Assembly: GCF_030653815.1 (NCBI RefSeq)
Contig: NZ_JAURYQ010000009.1
Coordinates: forward strand, 39,607-103,606
Source: Rhodoferax sp.
GTDB lineage: Bacteria; Pseudomonadota; Gammaproteobacteria; Burkholderiales; Burkholderiaceae_C
Direction of reading: 5' to 3'
DNA: 64,000 nt
Shown here: positions 1-10,920 of the stretch, one piece after another
Layout of the letters: each line of letters opens with the position of its first letter
How positions within the stretch are numbered: the first letter of the stretch is position 1
The notes under the pieces: model-generated
The model's input: the letters and a program-made list of their open reading frames with translations, nothing else
Databases searched by the model: none
What the model was told of the DNA's origin: nothing
Program-made: the position numbers and the translations under genes

Positions 1-1
1 C

Positions 2-3000
2 ACCTCCGCCGATGCGTCGTGCATTGGCGGCAACATTGCCATGAACGCCGGCGGCAAAAAGGCCGTGTTGTGGGGCACCTCGCTGGACAACCTGGCCAGC
101 TGGCGCATGGTGACACCGCAGGCTGAGTGGCTGGAGGTGACCCGCCTGAACCACAACATGGGCAAGATCCATGATGTGGACGTGGCCAGCTTCGAGTTGC
201 AGTATTTCAAGGCCGACGGCAAAACGCCGCTGCGCTCAGAGCGCCTGGACATTGCCGGCAAATCTTTCCGCAAGGAGGGTCTGGGCAAGGACGTGACCGA
301 CAAGTTCCTGAGCGGCCTGCCCGGCATTCAAAAAGAGGGCTGTGACGGCCTGATCACCAGCGCGCGTTGGGTGGTGCACAAAATGCCCCAGCACACGCGC
401 ACCGTGTGCCTGGAGTTTTTTGGCAATGCCAAGGACGCCGTGCCCAGCATCGTCGAAATCAAGGACTTCATGTTCGCCGAGCAAAAGCGCTCCGGCGTGT
501 TGCTGGCCGGGCTGGAGCATCTGGATGACCGCTACCTGAAAGCCGTGGGTTACACCACCAAGAGCAAGCGCGGTGCCGCCCTGAGCAGCGGCGGTGTGCC
601 CAAGATGGTGTTGTTTGGCGACATTGCCGGCAACGATGCCGACGAGGTGGCGCGCGTTACCAGCGAGGTGGTGCGTATTGCCAACTCGCGCAGCGGCGAG
701 GGTTTCATTGCCATCAGCCCCGAGGCGCGCAAGAAATTCTGGCTTGACCGCAAGCGCACGGCGGCCATCAGCCGCCACACCAATGCCTTCAAGATCAACG
801 AGGACGTGGTGATCCCGCTGCCGCGCATGGCCGAGTACACCGACGGCATTGAGCGCATCAACATCGAGCTGAGCCTGCGCAACAAACTGGCGCTGTGCGA
901 TGCGCTGCAGGACTATTTCCAGCAAGGGCATCTGCCGGTGGGCCGGCAAGACGATGCCGGAGAAATCTCTGCCGCCGAATTGCTGGAAGACCGCGTCGCC
1001 CAGGCGCTGGCGCTGCTGGACGAGGTGCGCACGCTGTGGGCGGGCTGGCTGCGCGACGTCGAGCCGCTGTTTCCCCAGCTGCAGGACCATTCACTGCGTG
1101 CCAGCTGGAAGACGCAAATTCGCCAGCCTTTGCAGCAGATCTTCAGCGGTGTCGCCTTCGAGGCGATTCTGAAGGAATGCACCGCCATTCACCAGCGCGT
1201 GCTCAAGGGCCGGGTGTGGGTGGCGCTGCACATGCACGCCGGTGACGGCAATGTGCACACCAATATCCCGGTCAACAGCGACGACTACGACATGCTGCAG
1301 GCGGCCCATGGCGCGGTCAAGCGCATCATGGCGCTGGCGCGCAGCCTGGACGGCGTGATCTCGGGTGAGCACGGCATCGGCATCACCAAGCTGGAGTTTT
1401 TGAGCGATGCCGAGTTGCAGCCCTTCACGGACTACAAGGCCAAAGTCGACCCCGAGGGGCGTTTCAACAAAGGCAAACTGTTGCGTGCCGAGCCGACGCC
1501 AGATGCCTTGTATGCCGACCTGACCAACGCCTACACCCCCAGTTTCGGCCTGATGGGGCATGAGTCATTGATCATGCAGCAGAGCGACATCGGCGCCATT
1601 GCCGACAGCGTGAAAGACTGCCTGCGCTGTGGCAAGTGCAAACCGGTGTGCGCCACGCATGTGCCGCGCGCCAACTTGCTCTACAGCCCGCGCAACAAAA
1701 TTCTGGCCACCTCGCTGCTGGTGGAAGCCTTTTTGTACGAAGAGCAAACCCGCCGCGGCGTCAGCATCAAGCACTGGCAGGAATTCGAGGACGTGGCCGA
1801 CCATTGCACGGTGTGCCACAAGTGTCTGAGCCCGTGCCCGGTCAACATCGACTTTGGTGATGTCTCGATGGCCATGCGCAACCTGCTGCGCAAAATGGGC
1901 AAAAAGAGCTTCCGGCCCGCCGGGGCGGCGGCCATGTTCATGCTCAACGCCACCAATCCCGAGACCATCAAACTGGCGCGCTCGGTGATGGTCAACGTGG
2001 CCATCAAGGCGCAGCGCATGACGGCCGACGTGCTCAAAGTGATGGGCCGCAAACAAACCAAGGCGCCACCGGCCACGCTGGGCGCCGCGCCCATCAAGGA
2101 ACAGGTGATCCACTTCATCAATAAAAAGCTGCCCGGTGGCCTGCCCAAGAAGACCGCGCGTGCCTTGCTGGACATTGAAGACAAGGATTACGTGCCGATC
2201 ATCCGCAACCCCAAAACCACCACCTCCGAGACCGAAGCGGTGTTTTACTTTCCGGGTTGCGGCTCGGAGCGCCTGTTCAGCCAGGTTGGTCTGGCCACCC
2301 AGGCCATGCTGTGGCATGCCGGCGTGCAAACGGTGCTGCCACCGGGTTACCTGTGCTGTGGTTACCCGCAGCGCGGCGGCGGCCAGTTTGACAAGGCCGA
2401 GAAGATGATCACCGACAACCGGGTGCTGTTTCACCGGGTCGCCAACACGCTGAACTACCTGGACATCAAGACCGTGGTGGTGAGCTGTGGCACCTGTTAC
2501 GACCAGCTGCAGGGCTACAAGTTTGAGGAAATCTTTCCCGGGTGCCGCATCATCGACATCCATGAGTACCTGCTGGAAAAGGGCATCACGCTGGCCAATG
2601 CCGGGGCGTTTTTATTCCACGACCCGTGCCATAGCCCGATGAAGTTGCAGGAACCGCTCAAGACGGTGAAGGCCTTGCTGGGTGACAATGTCATCCAGTC
2701 CGAGCGTTGCTGCGGCGAGTCCGGAACGCTGGCCCTGAACCGCCCCGACATCTCGACCCAGGTGCGTTTCCGCAAGGAAGAAGAGATATTGAAAGGCGAA
2801 GCGCAGTTGCGCCAGATCCCCGGCGTGGGCGCCAAGGACAACATCAAGATGCTGACCTCCTGCCCGGCTTGCTTGCAGGGTCTGAGCCGTTTTGGCGAAG
2901 ACCTGCAAAACGGCCTGATGGAAACCGATTACATCGTGGTGGAGATGGCCAGGCAGATTCTGGGCGACCAGTGGATGCCGGACTACGTCAAGGTGGCCAA

Positions 3001-3031
3001 CGACGGCGGCATTGAGCGCGTGCTGGTTTGA
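2..3031 (+). CDS. FAD-linked oxidoreductase fused to Fe-S CCG domains, 5' truncated
   Basis: Partial gene: the frame is already open at base 2 and the protein begins inside the FAD-binding region ([10 protein letters not shown], then MNAGGKK), so the true start lies left of the window. The visible part is about 1,010 residues. First comes the C-terminal half of an FAD-linked oxidase domain of the GlcD/D-lactate dehydrogenase type ([19 protein letters not shown]). Then there are two 4Fe-4S motifs ([11 protein letters not shown] and [12 protein letters not shown]), and finally GlpC-like cysteine-rich CCG repeats ([30 protein letters not shown]). This resembles the large DUF3683-containing oxidoreductases of Burkholderiales, probably a 2-hydroxyacid dehydrogenase feeding the quinone pool. 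The substrate cannot be told from sequence. It is followed 31 bp later by a small DUF971 gene. Confidence 0.85.
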   Translation, partial: TSADASCIGGNIAMNAGGKKAVLWGTSLDNLASWRMVTPQAEWLEVTRLNHNMGKIHDVDVASFELQYFKADGKTPLRSERLDIAGKSFRKEGLGKDVTDKFLSGLPGIQKEGCDGLITSARWVVHKMPQHTRTVCLEFFGNAKDAVPSIVEIKDFMFAEQKRSGVLLAGLEHLDDRYLKAVGYTTKSKRGAALSSGGVPKMVLFGDIAGNDADEVARVTSEVVRIANSRSGEGFIAISPEARKKFWLDRKRTAAISRHTNAFKINEDVVIPLPRMAEYTDGIERINIELSLRNKLALCDALQDYFQQGHLPVGRQDDAGEISAAELLEDRVAQALALLDEVRTLWAGWLRDVEPLFPQLQDHSLRASWKTQIRQPLQQIFSGVAFEAILKECTAIHQRVLKGRVWVALHMHAGDGNVHTNIPVNSDDYDMLQAAHGAVKRIMALARSLDGVISGEHGIGITKLEFLSDAELQPFTDYKAKVDPEGRFNKGKLLRAEPTPDALYADLTNAYTPSFGLMGHESLIMQQSDIGAIADSVKDCLRCGKCKPVCATHVPRANLLYSPRNKILATSLLVEAFLYEEQTRRGVSIKHWQEFEDVADHCTVCHKCLSPCPVNIDFGDVSMAMRNLLRKMGKKSFRPAGAAAMFMLNATNPETIKLARSVMVNVAIKAQRMTADVLKVMGRKQTKAPPATLGAAPIKEQVIHFINKKLPGGLPKKTARALLDIEDKDYVPIIRNPKTTTSETEAVFYFPGCGSERLFSQVGLATQAMLWHAGVQTVLPPGYLCCGYPQRGGGQFDKAEKMITDNRVLFHRVANTLNYLDIKTVVVSCGTCYDQLQGYKFEEIFPGCRIIDIHEYLLEKGITLANAGAFLFHDPCHSPMKLQEPLKTVKALLGDNVIQSERCCGESGTLALNRPDISTQVRFRKEEEILKGEAQLRQIPGVGAKDNIKMLTSCPACLQGLSRFGEDLQNGLMETDYIVVEMARQILGDQWMPDYVKVANDGGIERVLV

Positions 3032-3062
3032 GTTGATTGACATATTAAAAGAGGTGACACAC

Positions 3063-3476
3063 ATGGCAGGTTTACAAGCGGGCGCCCCGGCGCCTCAAGA
3101 CATCACGGTGCACAGCCAGTCGCGGGTGCTGGAAATCAGTTTCTCCGACGGCGCGAGCTTTCGGATTCCTTTTGAGTTGATGCGTGTTTATTCACCGTCT
3201 GCCGAAGTGGCGGGCCACGGGCCAGGCCAGGAGGTGCTGCAAACCGGCAAGCGCGAGGTCACTTTGAGCGGTCTGGAGCCGGTGGGTAACTACGCCATCC
3301 AGCCCAGCTTTTCAGACGGGCACGACACCGGCATTTATTCCTGGGACTATCTGTACTTTCTGGGTTCGCAGCAGGACAAGTTGTGGCTTGACTACAACGC
3401 CCGCCTGACCGCTGCCGGTGTCGATCGCGACGCGCCCATGCTTGAGAAGGCGGGCAGCAGTTGCGCCAGCCATTGA
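3063..3476 (+). CDS. DUF971 family protein
   Basis: A 137-residue protein starting at an ATG preceded by AAGAGGTG. It matches the DUF971 / gamma-butyrobetaine hydroxylase N-terminal-like fold: a strand-rich domain with LEISFSDGASFRIP near the start and the GNYAIQPSFSDGHDTGIYSW segment typical of the family. DUF971 proteins bind metal and in some lineages are tied to Fe-S metabolism, but no enzymatic role is established. It lies 31 bp after the Fe-S oxidoreductase and 31 bp before ubiE, in the order usual for Burkholderiales, so co-transcription with ubiE is likely. An upstream in-frame start at 3012 would overlap the preceding gene and lacks a good ribosome site. Confidence 0.85.
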   Translation: MAGLQAGAPAPQDITVHSQSRVLEISFSDGASFRIPFELMRVYSPSAEVAGHGPGQEVLQTGKREVTLSGLEPVGNYAIQPSFSDGHDTGIYSWDYLYFLGSQQDKLWLDYNARLTAAGVDRDAPMLEKAGSSCASH

Positions 3477-3506
3477 GGCATTTCCAAGTCCTATCGTTCT
3501 TCAATT

Positions 3507-4238
3507 ATGAGCACTACACATTTCGGGTTCAAAAGCGTTGATGAGGCTGACAAAGCCAATCATGTCAAAGGCGTTTTTGATTCGGTCGCCCCCAAGTACG
3601 ACGTCATGAACGACCTGATGTCGATGGGCCTGCATCGCGTCTGGAAAGCCTATACCGTCACGGTGGCCAACGTGCACGAGGGTGACAAGGTGCTCGACAT
3701 TGCCGGCGGCACCGGCGACCTGGCCCTGGCCTTTGCTGCCAAGGTCGGCAAGAGCGGGCAGGTGGTGCACACCGACATCAACGAAGCCATGTTGCGCACC
3801 GGGCGTGACCGTCTGGTGGATGCCGGCGTGGTGCTGCCCACGCTGGTGTGTGATGCCGAAAAGCTGCCTTTTCCCGACCACCATTTCAACCTGGTCACGG
3901 TGGCTTTTGGCTTGCGCAACATGACGCACAAGGACGTGGCCCTGGCGGAGATGAACCGGGTGCTCAAGCCCGGTGGCAAGTTGCTGGTGCTCGAGTTTTC
4001 CAAGGTGGCCAAGCCGCTGGAAAAAGCCTACGACTGGTACTCGTTCAAGGTGCTGCCCAAGCTGGGCGAGTGGGTGGCAGGCGACGCCTCCAGTTACCAG
4101 TATCTGGCCGAGTCGATTCGCATGCATCCGAGCCAGGAAGAACTCAAATCCCTGATGAAGGCTAATGGCTTTGGCCATGTGGATTACCACAACATGACGG
4201 GTGGTCTGGTAGCCTTGCATGTCGGTATCAAATGTTGA
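3507..4238 (+). CDS. ubiE: Ubiquinone/menaquinone C-methyltransferase UbiE
   Basis: A 243-residue class I SAM-dependent methyltransferase. The SAM-binding glycine loop is [12 protein letters not shown], and the family signatures [16 protein letters not shown] near the N-terminus and [15 protein letters not shown] in the middle are both present. UbiE C-methylates 2-polyprenyl-6-methoxy-1,4-benzoquinol in ubiquinone synthesis and demethylmenaquinol where menaquinone is made. Length is normal for the family. It heads a run of quinone-related genes (Tim44-like, ubiJ, ubiB), consistent with a ubiquinone biosynthesis operon. Confidence 0.96.
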   Translation: MSTTHFGFKSVDEADKANHVKGVFDSVAPKYDVMNDLMSMGLHRVWKAYTVTVANVHEGDKVLDIAGGTGDLALAFAAKVGKSGQVVHTDINEAMLRTGRDRLVDAGVVLPTLVCDAEKLPFPDHHFNLVTVAFGLRNMTHKDVALAEMNRVLKPGGKLLVLEFSKVAKPLEKAYDWYSFKVLPKLGEWVAGDASSYQYLAESIRMHPSQEELKSLMKANGFGHVDYHNMTGGLVALHVGIKC

Positions 4239-4297
4239 GCGAATTCACGATCCCGGCACCCGATTATTTTTATTGATTCATAAAACTTGGAGATGGT

Positions 4298-5281
4298 ATG
4301 AAACGATGGCTTTCAGTTTTGACGATGAGTCTGGTCCTGGTGACCGGTCACGCCGACGCGGCCAAGCGCTTTGGTGGTGGGTCCTCCTTTGGCAAGCAGT
4401 CCAGCAACGTGACGCAACGCCAGGCGGCACCCGCACCGGCGCCCACTCAGGCGGCTGCCGCCAAGGCGCCCGCAGCGGGCACTGCCGCTGCCGCAGCTCC
4501 CAAGAAGCCTTGGGGTGCCATGCTGGGTGGTCTGGCTGCCGGCCTGGGTCTGGCCTGGCTGGCCAGCTCGCTCGGCTTGGGTGAAGAGATGGGACAAATT
4601 TTGATGTTTGCCTTGCTGGCCATGGCCATCATGGCTGGCGTGGCCTGGTTCAAGCGGCGTAACAACGCGGCCTCGCGGACGTCGGCCTCGCCCTTTGCGT
4701 TTCAGGGCGCAGGGGCTGCCAGCCCTGCCAGCGTACCGGCCAGCTACCGTCCTGAAAATGTTGGCAATGACGCTTCAGCGCGGCCCTGGGAGCGCAATTC
4801 GGCAGCCTTTGACAGCACCCCGCTGGCAGGCGCTGCACCTGCTGCAAGCGGTTCGATGATCGGCTCGGGCCTGTCCGGTTCCCAGACCTGGGGTATCCCC
4901 GAGGGCTTTGATTCCGAGGGCTTTCTCACGGCGGCAAAAGCCAATTTTGTCTCGCTGCAGGCCGCTTGGGACAAATCCGACATTCCCGCCTTGCGTGTCA
5001 TGATGACCGACACCATGCTGAAGGAAATCCAGGCCCAGCTCGCCGAGCGTGAGAATCACACGGGTGGTCCGGGCAATCAGACCGAGGTCGTGATGATCGA
5101 GGCCCATCTGCTCGGTATTGAAGATCTGGGCGACGAATACATGGCCAGTGTGGAGTTCACCGGCATGATCCGTGAGGAGCCCTCGGCGGGTGCCAGCCCG
5201 TTCCGCGAAGTCTGGAACATGATCAAGCCAAAAAATGGTCGCAGCGGCTGGTTGGTGGCAGGGGTTCAAGCCCTGCAGTAA
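4298..5281 (+). CDS. Tim44-like domain protein
   Basis: A 327-residue exported protein. It has an N-terminal signal peptide (MKRWLSVLTMSLVLVTGHADA), then a low-complexity Ala/Pro/Gln linker (about residues 35-70), two hydrophobic stretches (about 72-90 and 97-114), and a C-terminal Tim44/MRPL45 domain (about 200-327) recognisable from GFLTAAKANFVSLQAAWD and the closing FREVWNMIKP. The fold is NTF2-like. Bacterial members are membrane-associated and of unknown role; in Burkholderiales they commonly sit between ubiE and ubiJ as here. The position suggests, but does not prove, a link to ubiquinone assembly at the membrane. Confidence 0.85.
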   Translation: MKRWLSVLTMSLVLVTGHADAAKRFGGGSSFGKQSSNVTQRQAAPAPAPTQAAAAKAPAAGTAAAAAPKKPWGAMLGGLAAGLGLAWLASSLGLGEEMGQILMFALLAMAIMAGVAWFKRRNNAASRTSASPFAFQGAGAASPASVPASYRPENVGNDASARPWERNSAAFDSTPLAGAAPAASGSMIGSGLSGSQTWGIPEGFDSEGFLTAAKANFVSLQAAWDKSDIPALRVMMTDTMLKEIQAQLAERENHTGGPGNQTEVVMIEAHLLGIEDLGDEYMASVEFTGMIREEPSAGASPFREVWNMIKPKNGRSGWLVAGVQALQ

Positions 5282-5307
5282 GCGAAAGCGTTCTGTTTCA
5301 GGGAATA

Positions 5308-5868
5308 ATGGGGTCTATGGCAACACAGACCCCTTTTTCTTTTCTGGAGAGTTTTGTAGAAAAACTCCCGCTCCCCAAATTGTCCCCTCCGGCCTGGGCT
5401 GTCAACGAGGCCCAGCGCCGCATTGTGCTGCTGCTGAATCATGTCCTGATGCAGGAGAGCGAGGCCATGGCGCGCCTGGTGCGCCAAAAAGACCGCATCA
5501 TGCTGGTGCAGTGGCGCAGCTTTTATTTCAAGCTGGTGGCCACGCCGGCGGGCTTGCTGGATCTGGCGGACGAGCAGGCCAAGCCCGACCTGGTCCTGAC
5601 CGTCACCGACGAGTCGCCTTTTGCGCTGGCGCAGGCGGTTTTCAAGGGTGAAAAGCCCGCCGTCCGGATTGAAGGCGATGTCCAGTTGGCCGCTGAAGTC
5701 AACTGGCTGACCGAGCATGTGCGCTGGGACATGGAAGAAGACCTGGCGCGCGTCATCGGTGACGTGCCGGCACACACCCTGAGCCAGATGGCCGGGACCC
5801 TGAGCAGCAGCCTGCGGGAGTTTTTGGCCAAGGCAGCAGCGTTTGCGCCCGGCAAGTCAGCCAAATGA
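5308..5868 (+). CDS. ubiJ: Ubiquinone biosynthesis accessory factor UbiJ (SCP2 domain)
   Basis: A 186-residue protein with an N-terminal SCP2 sterol-carrier fold (about residues 30-125, including [20 protein letters not shown] and the [18 protein letters not shown] strand) and a C-terminal helical tail. UbiJ binds ubiquinone intermediates and scaffolds the Ubi metabolon. Its stop overlaps the ubiB start (ATGA at 5865-5868), which argues for translational coupling with ubiB, the arrangement known in other proteobacteria. The chosen ATG has AGGGA just upstream; an in-frame ATG nine bases downstream is an alternative. Confidence 0.9.
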   Translation: MGSMATQTPFSFLESFVEKLPLPKLSPPAWAVNEAQRRIVLLLNHVLMQESEAMARLVRQKDRIMLVQWRSFYFKLVATPAGLLDLADEQAKPDLVLTVTDESPFALAQAVFKGEKPAVRIEGDVQLAAEVNWLTEHVRWDMEEDLARVIGDVPAHTLSQMAGTLSSSLREFLAKAAAFAPGKSAK

Positions 5869-7433
5869 CCAATATTTTTCGCGGGGCCTTCATCCTGTGG
5901 GTGATGTTGCGCAATGGCCTGGATGAACTGGCCCTGACCAGCTTCAATAAACCCTGGTTGCTGCGCCTGACCAAAATATTGACCTTGGGGCGCAAGCTCG
6001 ACGCGCCCCGGGGTCAGCGCATTCGTGAAACGCTGGAAAGCCTCGGCCCCATTTTTGTCAAATTTGGCCAGGTGCTGTCGACCCGGCGCGACCTGCTGCC
6101 GGTGGACATTGCCGACGAACTGGCGCTGCTGCAAGACCGGGTGCCGCCGTTTCCAAGCGAGGTGGCGGTGGCCATCATCGAGCGCGCGTTTGGCAAGTCG
6201 GTGAACGATATTTTTGTTTCGTTTGAACATCAGCCAGTCGCCAGCGCTTCCATTGCCCAGGTTCATTTCGCGGTGCTCAAGGACCGGCAGGGCCAGTCGC
6301 GCGACGTCGCGGTCAAGGTGCTGCGCCCAGACATGCTGTCGGTCATCAACAAAGACCTGGCCTTGTTGCGCATGATGGCGGGCTGGGTGGAGAGCCTGTC
6401 GGACGACGGCAAACGCCTCAAGCCGCGCGAGGTGGTGGCTGAATTTGACAAATACCTGCACGACGAACTCGACCTGGTGCGCGAGGCCTCCAGTGCAGCC
6501 CAGCTGCGCCGCAACATGGCCGACCTGGACCTGGTGTTGATTCCGGAGATGTACTGGGATTACTGCATGCCCGAGGTGATCGTGATGGAGCGCATGAAAG
6601 GCGCGCCGATCAACCAGGTGGAGCGTTTGCGTGCAGCGGGTATTGATATCCCGAAGTTGGCGCGCGATGGGGTCACCATCTTTTTCACCCAGGTGTTTCG
6701 CGACGGCTTCTTTCACGCCGACATGCACCCCGGCAACATCCAGGTGAGCCTGGAGCCTGCCACCTTTGGCCGCTACATTTCGCTTGACTTCGGCATTGTC
6801 GGTACCCTGACCGAAGGCGACAAGGAATACCTGGCGCAAAACTTCATTGCCTTTTTCCGCCGCGACTACAAGCGTGTGGCCGAGCTGCACATCGAGTCGG
6901 GCTGGGTGCCCGCTGCCACCCGCGTGGATGAGCTCGAAGCCGCGGTGCGTGCTGTTTGCGAGCCCTACTTTGATCGGCCGCTCAAGGAGTTGTCGCTGGG
7001 CATGATCCTGATGCGCCTGTTCCAGACCTCGCGCCGGTTCCAGGTCGAGATCCAACCGCAACTGGTGCTGCTGCAAAAAACCCTGCTCAATATTGAAGGG
7101 CTGGGGCGCCAGCTTGATCCTGACCTGGACTTGTGGCACACCGCCAAACCCTTTCTTGAAAAGTGGATGATGGAACAGATCGGTCCCAAGAAGCTGATTG
7201 ACGAGCTGCGCAACGAGGCGCCACGCTACGCCAAGCTGCTGCCCGAGCTGCCCCGCCTGCTGTTTGATTTTCTCAAGCATCCGCCTGCTGACGCCAGTGC
7301 CAGGGAGCTGCGTGCCTTGCTGGTCGAGCAGCGCCGCACCAACAAGCTGCTGCAGTCCCTGGTGTACGGCGTGATTGGCTTTGTGCTGGGCCTGATCGTG
7401 ATGCAGATATTGGTGCGCGTGCAGATTTTCTAG
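5865..7433 (+). CDS. ubiB: UbiB atypical kinase/ATPase for ubiquinone synthesis
   Basis: A 522-residue ADCK/ABC1-family protein. It shows the family-specific KxGQ motif ([16 protein letters not shown], near residue 65), an alanine-rich nucleotide loop (ASASIAQVH), the catalytic-loop equivalent HADMHPGN and metal-binding LDFGIVG. The C-terminus carries a hydrophobic helix ([18 protein letters not shown]) that anchors it in the inner membrane. UbiB is needed for ubiquinone biosynthesis as an ATPase that helps extract lipid intermediates rather than as a classic protein kinase. It overlaps ubiJ by four bases and is the last gene of the quinone run. Confidence 0.96.
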   Translation: MTNIFRGAFILWVMLRNGLDELALTSFNKPWLLRLTKILTLGRKLDAPRGQRIRETLESLGPIFVKFGQVLSTRRDLLPVDIADELALLQDRVPPFPSEVAVAIIERAFGKSVNDIFVSFEHQPVASASIAQVHFAVLKDRQGQSRDVAVKVLRPDMLSVINKDLALLRMMAGWVESLSDDGKRLKPREVVAEFDKYLHDELDLVREASSAAQLRRNMADLDLVLIPEMYWDYCMPEVIVMERMKGAPINQVERLRAAGIDIPKLARDGVTIFFTQVFRDGFFHADMHPGNIQVSLEPATFGRYISLDFGIVGTLTEGDKEYLAQNFIAFFRRDYKRVAELHIESGWVPAATRVDELEAAVRAVCEPYFDRPLKELSLGMILMRLFQTSRRFQVEIQPQLVLLQKTLLNIEGLGRQLDPDLDLWHTAKPFLEKWMMEQIGPKKLIDELRNEAPRYAKLLPELPRLLFDFLKHPPADASARELRALLVEQRRTNKLLQSLVYGVIGFVLGLIVMQILVRVQIF

Positions 7434-7516
7434 CCTGGGTCGGCCCTGAGCTCCGGAATTCGGGGGCGACTTTATAATCACGGGTTTTGCGACTCCCTTA
7501 CACAGGTCTGATTACC

Positions 7517-7843
7517 ATGCCCATTTATGCCTACAAATGCAACGCCTGCGGCTTTGCCCAGGATGTGTTGCAAAAAATGTCCGACCCCGTGCTCACCGAG
7601 TGCCCCACCTGCGGCCAGGCCAGCTTTGCCAAGCAGCTCACCGCGGCTGGCTTTCAGCTCAAGGGTTCGGGTTGGTATGCCACCGATTTCAAGGGGGGGA
7701 GTGCGGCTGCTTCGGCCGTCGCCCCGGCGGCAGGCGCCTCGGCCGCCCCAGCGGAGGCTGCGAGCAGCGTGGCCGCTCCGGCCAAAACAGAGGCTGCGCC
7801 TGCGGCCAGTGCCTGTGGTGGTGGCTGTGCCTGCCATAGCTGA
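7517..7843 (+). CDS. FmdB family zinc-ribbon protein
   Basis: A 108-residue protein. It starts MPIYAYKCNACG, the signature of FmdB-family regulators, with a second CPTCG knuckle about 25 residues later forming the zinc ribbon. The family motif GFQLKGSGWYATDF follows. The C-terminal half is Ala-rich and low complexity, ending in a Cys/His-rich CGGGCACHS tail that could bind metal. The function of FmdB proteins is uncertain (proposed transcriptional regulators). The ATG at 7517 fits the family N-terminus; an in-frame codon ten residues upstream does not. The next gene, a DUF502 membrane protein, is the usual neighbour. Confidence 0.88.
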   Translation: MPIYAYKCNACGFAQDVLQKMSDPVLTECPTCGQASFAKQLTAAGFQLKGSGWYATDFKGGSAAASAVAPAAGASAAPAEAASSVAAPAKTEAAPAASACGGGCACHS

Positions 7844-7866
7844 ATCCCTTCTCTTCGAAAGTTTCT

Positions 7867-8505
7867 GTGCCTTTTAGAAAATACCTGCTGACCGGTTTGC
7901 TGGTCTGGCTGCCGACGGCCATCACCTTCGCCGTGCTGTTGTGGCTGATGGAATTGCTTGATGGCATTTTTGTTGGCTTGCTGACCGTGTTGCAGGCCAT
8001 GCTGCCGGGATCCTTGATGAATACCCTGGAGTATTTCAAGCATATTCCGGGGCTCGGGGTCATCCTGGTCTTCGGTGGTCTTTTGCTCACCGGTGCGCTG
8101 GTGACCAATGTGGCGGGACGCTGGTGGCTGGTGCAGTGGCATCGCATCCAGACCAAGATTCCGGTGTTCAAGACCATCTACACCAGTGTCAAGAAAGTTT
8201 CTGACACGCTGTTTTCCAGCAACGGCAATGCTTTTCGCACGGCGCTGCTGGTGCAGTACCCGCGCCAGGGGGCCTGGACCATCGCATTTCAAACCGGTGT
8301 GCCCGGTGGCGAGGTGGCGCAGCATCTGGGCCCGGACTTTGTCAGCGTGTATGTGCCCACCACACCCAACCCCACCAGTGGCTTCTTCCTGATGGTGCCG
8401 CGCAGCGATGTGATCGAGCTCAACATGAGTGTGGATGAAGCCTTGACCTATGTGATTTCGATGGGTTCGGTGCCTCCCGCTGCGCCGGATCTGTTACCCA
8501 AATAA
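7867..8505 (+). CDS. DUF502 family membrane protein
   Basis: A 212-residue integral membrane protein with a GTG start. The N-terminus ([20 protein letters not shown]) is the characteristic first transmembrane helix of DUF502, and a second helix lies at about residues 60-80 ([20 protein letters not shown]). A soluble domain follows, including [18 protein letters not shown] and the conserved [16 protein letters not shown] stretch. Function is unknown. It sits between fmdB and aspS with short gaps, the common Burkholderiales order. Confidence 0.88.
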   Translation: MPFRKYLLTGLLVWLPTAITFAVLLWLMELLDGIFVGLLTVLQAMLPGSLMNTLEYFKHIPGLGVILVFGGLLLTGALVTNVAGRWWLVQWHRIQTKIPVFKTIYTSVKKVSDTLFSSNGNAFRTALLVQYPRQGAWTIAFQTGVPGGEVAQHLGPDFVSVYVPTTPNPTSGFFLMVPRSDVIELNMSVDEALTYVISMGSVPPAAPDLLPK

Positions 8506-8554
8506 TTTTTTGATAACCCGCCACTTGTTCCAGGTGGTTTTAGAAAGCAGTTTT

Positions 8555-10357
8555 ATGGCGATGCGTTCTCATTATTGCGGTCTCGTGACCGAAGCCCTGA
8601 TGGGCGAAACCGTGACCTTGTGCGGTTGGGTCAACCGTCGACGTGACCACGGCGGCGTGATTTTTGTTGATGTGCGCGACCGCGAAGGTTACGTGCAAGT
8701 GGTGTGCGACCCCGACCGGGCCGAGATGTTCGGTGTGGCTGAAGACCTGCGCAACGAGTTTTGCATCCAGGTCAAGGGCCTGGTGCGCGCGCGCCCGGAC
8801 GGCACCGTCAATGCCAACCTCAAGAGCGGCAAGATCGAGGTGTTGTGCCATGAGCTCAAGGTGCTCAACCCCTCGGTCACGCCGCCGTTCCAGCTGGATG
8901 AGGAAAACCTCAGCGAGACCACGCGTCTGACGCACCGGGTGCTGGACTTGCGTCGCCCCTACATGCAAAACAACCTCCTGCTGCGCTACCGCGTGACCAT
9001 GGAAGTGCGCAAGTTCCTGGACGCCAACGGTTTTGTCGACATTGAAACCCCCATGCTGACCAAGAGCACGCCCGAAGGCGCGCGTGACTACCTGGTGCCC
9101 AGCCGGGTTCATGATGGCCACTTTTTTGCGCTGCCGCAAAGCCCGCAGCTGTTCAAGCAGTTGCTGATGGTGGCTGGGTTCGATCGCTACTATCAGATCA
9201 CCAAGTGCTTCCGCGACGAAGACCTGCGCGCCGACCGCCAGCCTGAATTCACCCAGATCGATATTGAAACCTCGTTCATGGACGAAGAAGACATTCGGGC
9301 CATGTTCCAGGGCATGATCAAGACCGTGTTCCAGAACACGCTGGGCGTTGACCTGGGCGAGTTCCCGGTCATGAGCTACCAGGAAGCCGCGCGCCGCTAT
9401 GGCTCGGACAAGCCCGACCTGCGTGTCAAGCTTGAATTTACCGAACTCACCGACGTCATGGCCGATGTCGACTTCAAGGTGTTCTCCACGCCCGCCACCA
9501 CCAAGGGTGGCCGTGTGGTGGCGCTGTGCGTGCCCGGTGGTGCCGAGATCACCCGCAGTGAAATTGACAACTACGGCGAATTCGTCAAGATTTACGGTGC
9601 CAAGGGTCTGGCCTGGATCAAGGTCAATGACGTCACCAACGGGCGTGAGGGCCTGCAAAGCCCGATCGTCAAAAACCTGCATGACGCGGCGCTGGCTGAA
9701 ATCCTGAAACGCACTGGCGCCAAGGACGGCGATATTTTGTTTTTTGGCGCCGACAAGGAAAAAATTGTCAACGACGCCATCGGTGCGCTGCGCATCAAGA
9801 TCGGCCACAGCGCCTTCGGCAAGAAGAATGGCCTGTTCGAAGACCGCTGGGCACCGCTGTGGGTGGTGGACTTCCCGATGTTCGAACACGACGAAGAGTC
9901 CGACCGCTGGATGGCGGTGCACCACCCCTTCACCGCACCCAAGGACGGCCATGAAGACCTGATGGTCACGGACCCGGCCAAGTGCATCTCCAAGGGCTAC
10001 GACATGGTGCTCAACGGTTGGGAAATGGGCGGCGGTTCGGTCCGTATCCACCGCGCCGATGTGCAGAAAAAGGTGTTCGACGCGCTCAAGATCACGCCCG
10101 AAGAAGCACAGCAGAAGTTTGGCTTCCTGCTCGACGCGCTGCAGTACGGCGCGCCGCCCCACGGTGGCCTGGCCTTTGGCCTGGACCGCATCGTCACCCT
10201 GATGACCGGCGCCGAGTCGATTCGTGACGTGATCGCCTTCCCCAAAACCCAGCGTGCCCAGTGCCTGCTGACCCAAGCCCCCAGCCCGGTGGACGAGAAA
10301 CAGTTGCGCGAGTTGCACATTCGCCTGCGTACCCCCGAGGCGCCCAAGGTGGCGTAA
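8555..10357 (+). CDS. aspS: Aspartyl-tRNA synthetase
   Basis: A 600-residue class II synthetase of bacterial type. Domain order: an N-terminal OB-fold anticodon-binding domain ([20 protein letters not shown]), the catalytic core with motif 2 ([18 protein letters not shown]), a GAD insertion domain (about residues 290-415) and motif 3 near the end (GLAFGLDRI). It charges tRNA-Asp. In betaproteobacteria the enzyme is often non-discriminating and also charges tRNA-Asn for GatCAB, but sequence inspection alone cannot settle this here. I chose the ATG at 8555 (MAMRSHYCG), which matches the family start; a TTG 45 bases upstream would add an atypical extension. An intrinsic terminator follows 30 bp after the stop. 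Confidence 0.96.
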   Translation: MAMRSHYCGLVTEALMGETVTLCGWVNRRRDHGGVIFVDVRDREGYVQVVCDPDRAEMFGVAEDLRNEFCIQVKGLVRARPDGTVNANLKSGKIEVLCHELKVLNPSVTPPFQLDEENLSETTRLTHRVLDLRRPYMQNNLLLRYRVTMEVRKFLDANGFVDIETPMLTKSTPEGARDYLVPSRVHDGHFFALPQSPQLFKQLLMVAGFDRYYQITKCFRDEDLRADRQPEFTQIDIETSFMDEEDIRAMFQGMIKTVFQNTLGVDLGEFPVMSYQEAARRYGSDKPDLRVKLEFTELTDVMADVDFKVFSTPATTKGGRVVALCVPGGAEITRSEIDNYGEFVKIYGAKGLAWIKVNDVTNGREGLQSPIVKNLHDAALAEILKRTGAKDGDILFFGADKEKIVNDAIGALRIKIGHSAFGKKNGLFEDRWAPLWVVDFPMFEHDEESDRWMAVHHPFTAPKDGHEDLMVTDPAKCISKGYDMVLNGWEMGGGSVRIHRADVQKKVFDALKITPEEAQQKFGFLLDALQYGAPPHGGLAFGLDRIVTLMTGAESIRDVIAFPKTQRAQCLLTQAPSPVDEKQLRELHIRLRTPEAPKVA

Positions 10358-10386
10358 GTTTGTCCAGACGCGTTTGATGCAAAATG

Positions 10387-10413
10387 AAAGGGCGCCAACT
10401 CGGCGCCCTTTTT
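10387..10413 (+). terminator. Intrinsic terminator after aspS
   Basis: A ten-base-pair perfect stem (AAAGGGCGCC / GGCGCCCTTT) with a five-base loop (AACTC), running into a T tract. It lies about 30 bp after the aspS stop and before nudB, so it probably separates the two transcription units. Confidence 0.85.
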
Positions 10414-10434
10414 AATTGGAATGCTTTTTTCTCC

Positions 10435-10920
10435 GTGACTGCCGCTTCTCACTCCTTCAAAATTCCGCAGTCGGTGCTGGTCGTCATCCATACCCCCGCG
10501 CTCGAGGTGCTGTTGATCAAACGTGCCGACGTCGATGATTTCTGGCAATCGGTGACGGGCAGCAAGGACAGTCTGGATGAGACATTTCTGGAAACTGCCC
10601 AGCGCGAGGTGATGGAAGAGACCGGCATTGATTGCGGTCCGGGCTCAAAGCTGGCGGATGAGTTGCAGGACTGGCATCTTGAAAATGTGTACGAAATTTA
10701 TCCGCGTTGGCGCCATCGCTACGCGCCCGGCGTCACCCACAACGCCGAGCATTTGTTTGGCCTGCAAATGCCGGCAGTCACGCCGGTGCGCTTGAGTCCG
10801 CATGAACACACGGCCTACCAGTGGCTGCCCTGGCGTGAAGCCGCTGCGGCCTGTTTTTCTTCCTCCAATGCCGAGGCCTGTTTGCTCTTGCCCCGCTTTG
10901 CCTCTAGCCAAAGGCGCTGA
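10435..10920 (+). CDS. nudB: Dihydroneopterin triphosphate diphosphatase NudB
   Basis: A 161-residue Nudix hydrolase that removes pyrophosphate from dihydroneopterin triphosphate, the step after GTP cyclohydrolase in folate synthesis. The N-terminus (FKIPQSVLVVIHTP, LLIKRADVDDFWQSVTGS) is typical of NudB. The Nudix box is present (G-SKDSL-D-ETFLETAQ-REVMEETGI) with Asp where the canonical box has its first Glu. I chose the GTG at 10435 because the upstream in-frame ATG at 10384 lies within the aspS terminator; no strong Shine-Dalgarno is visible, so the start is tentative. The stop overlaps the next start (TGATG). folE lies 2 kb downstream on the same strand. Confidence 0.88.
   Translation: MTAASHSFKIPQSVLVVIHTPALEVLLIKRADVDDFWQSVTGSKDSLDETFLETAQREVMEETGIDCGPGSKLADELQDWHLENVYEIYPRWRHRYAPGVTHNAEHLFGLQMPAVTPVRLSPHEHTAYQWLPWREAAAACFSSSNAEACLLLPRFASSQRR

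Noticed and set aside
8540..10318. A 592-codon open frame antisense to aspS
   Set aside because: Same shadow composition; aspS explains the region fully.
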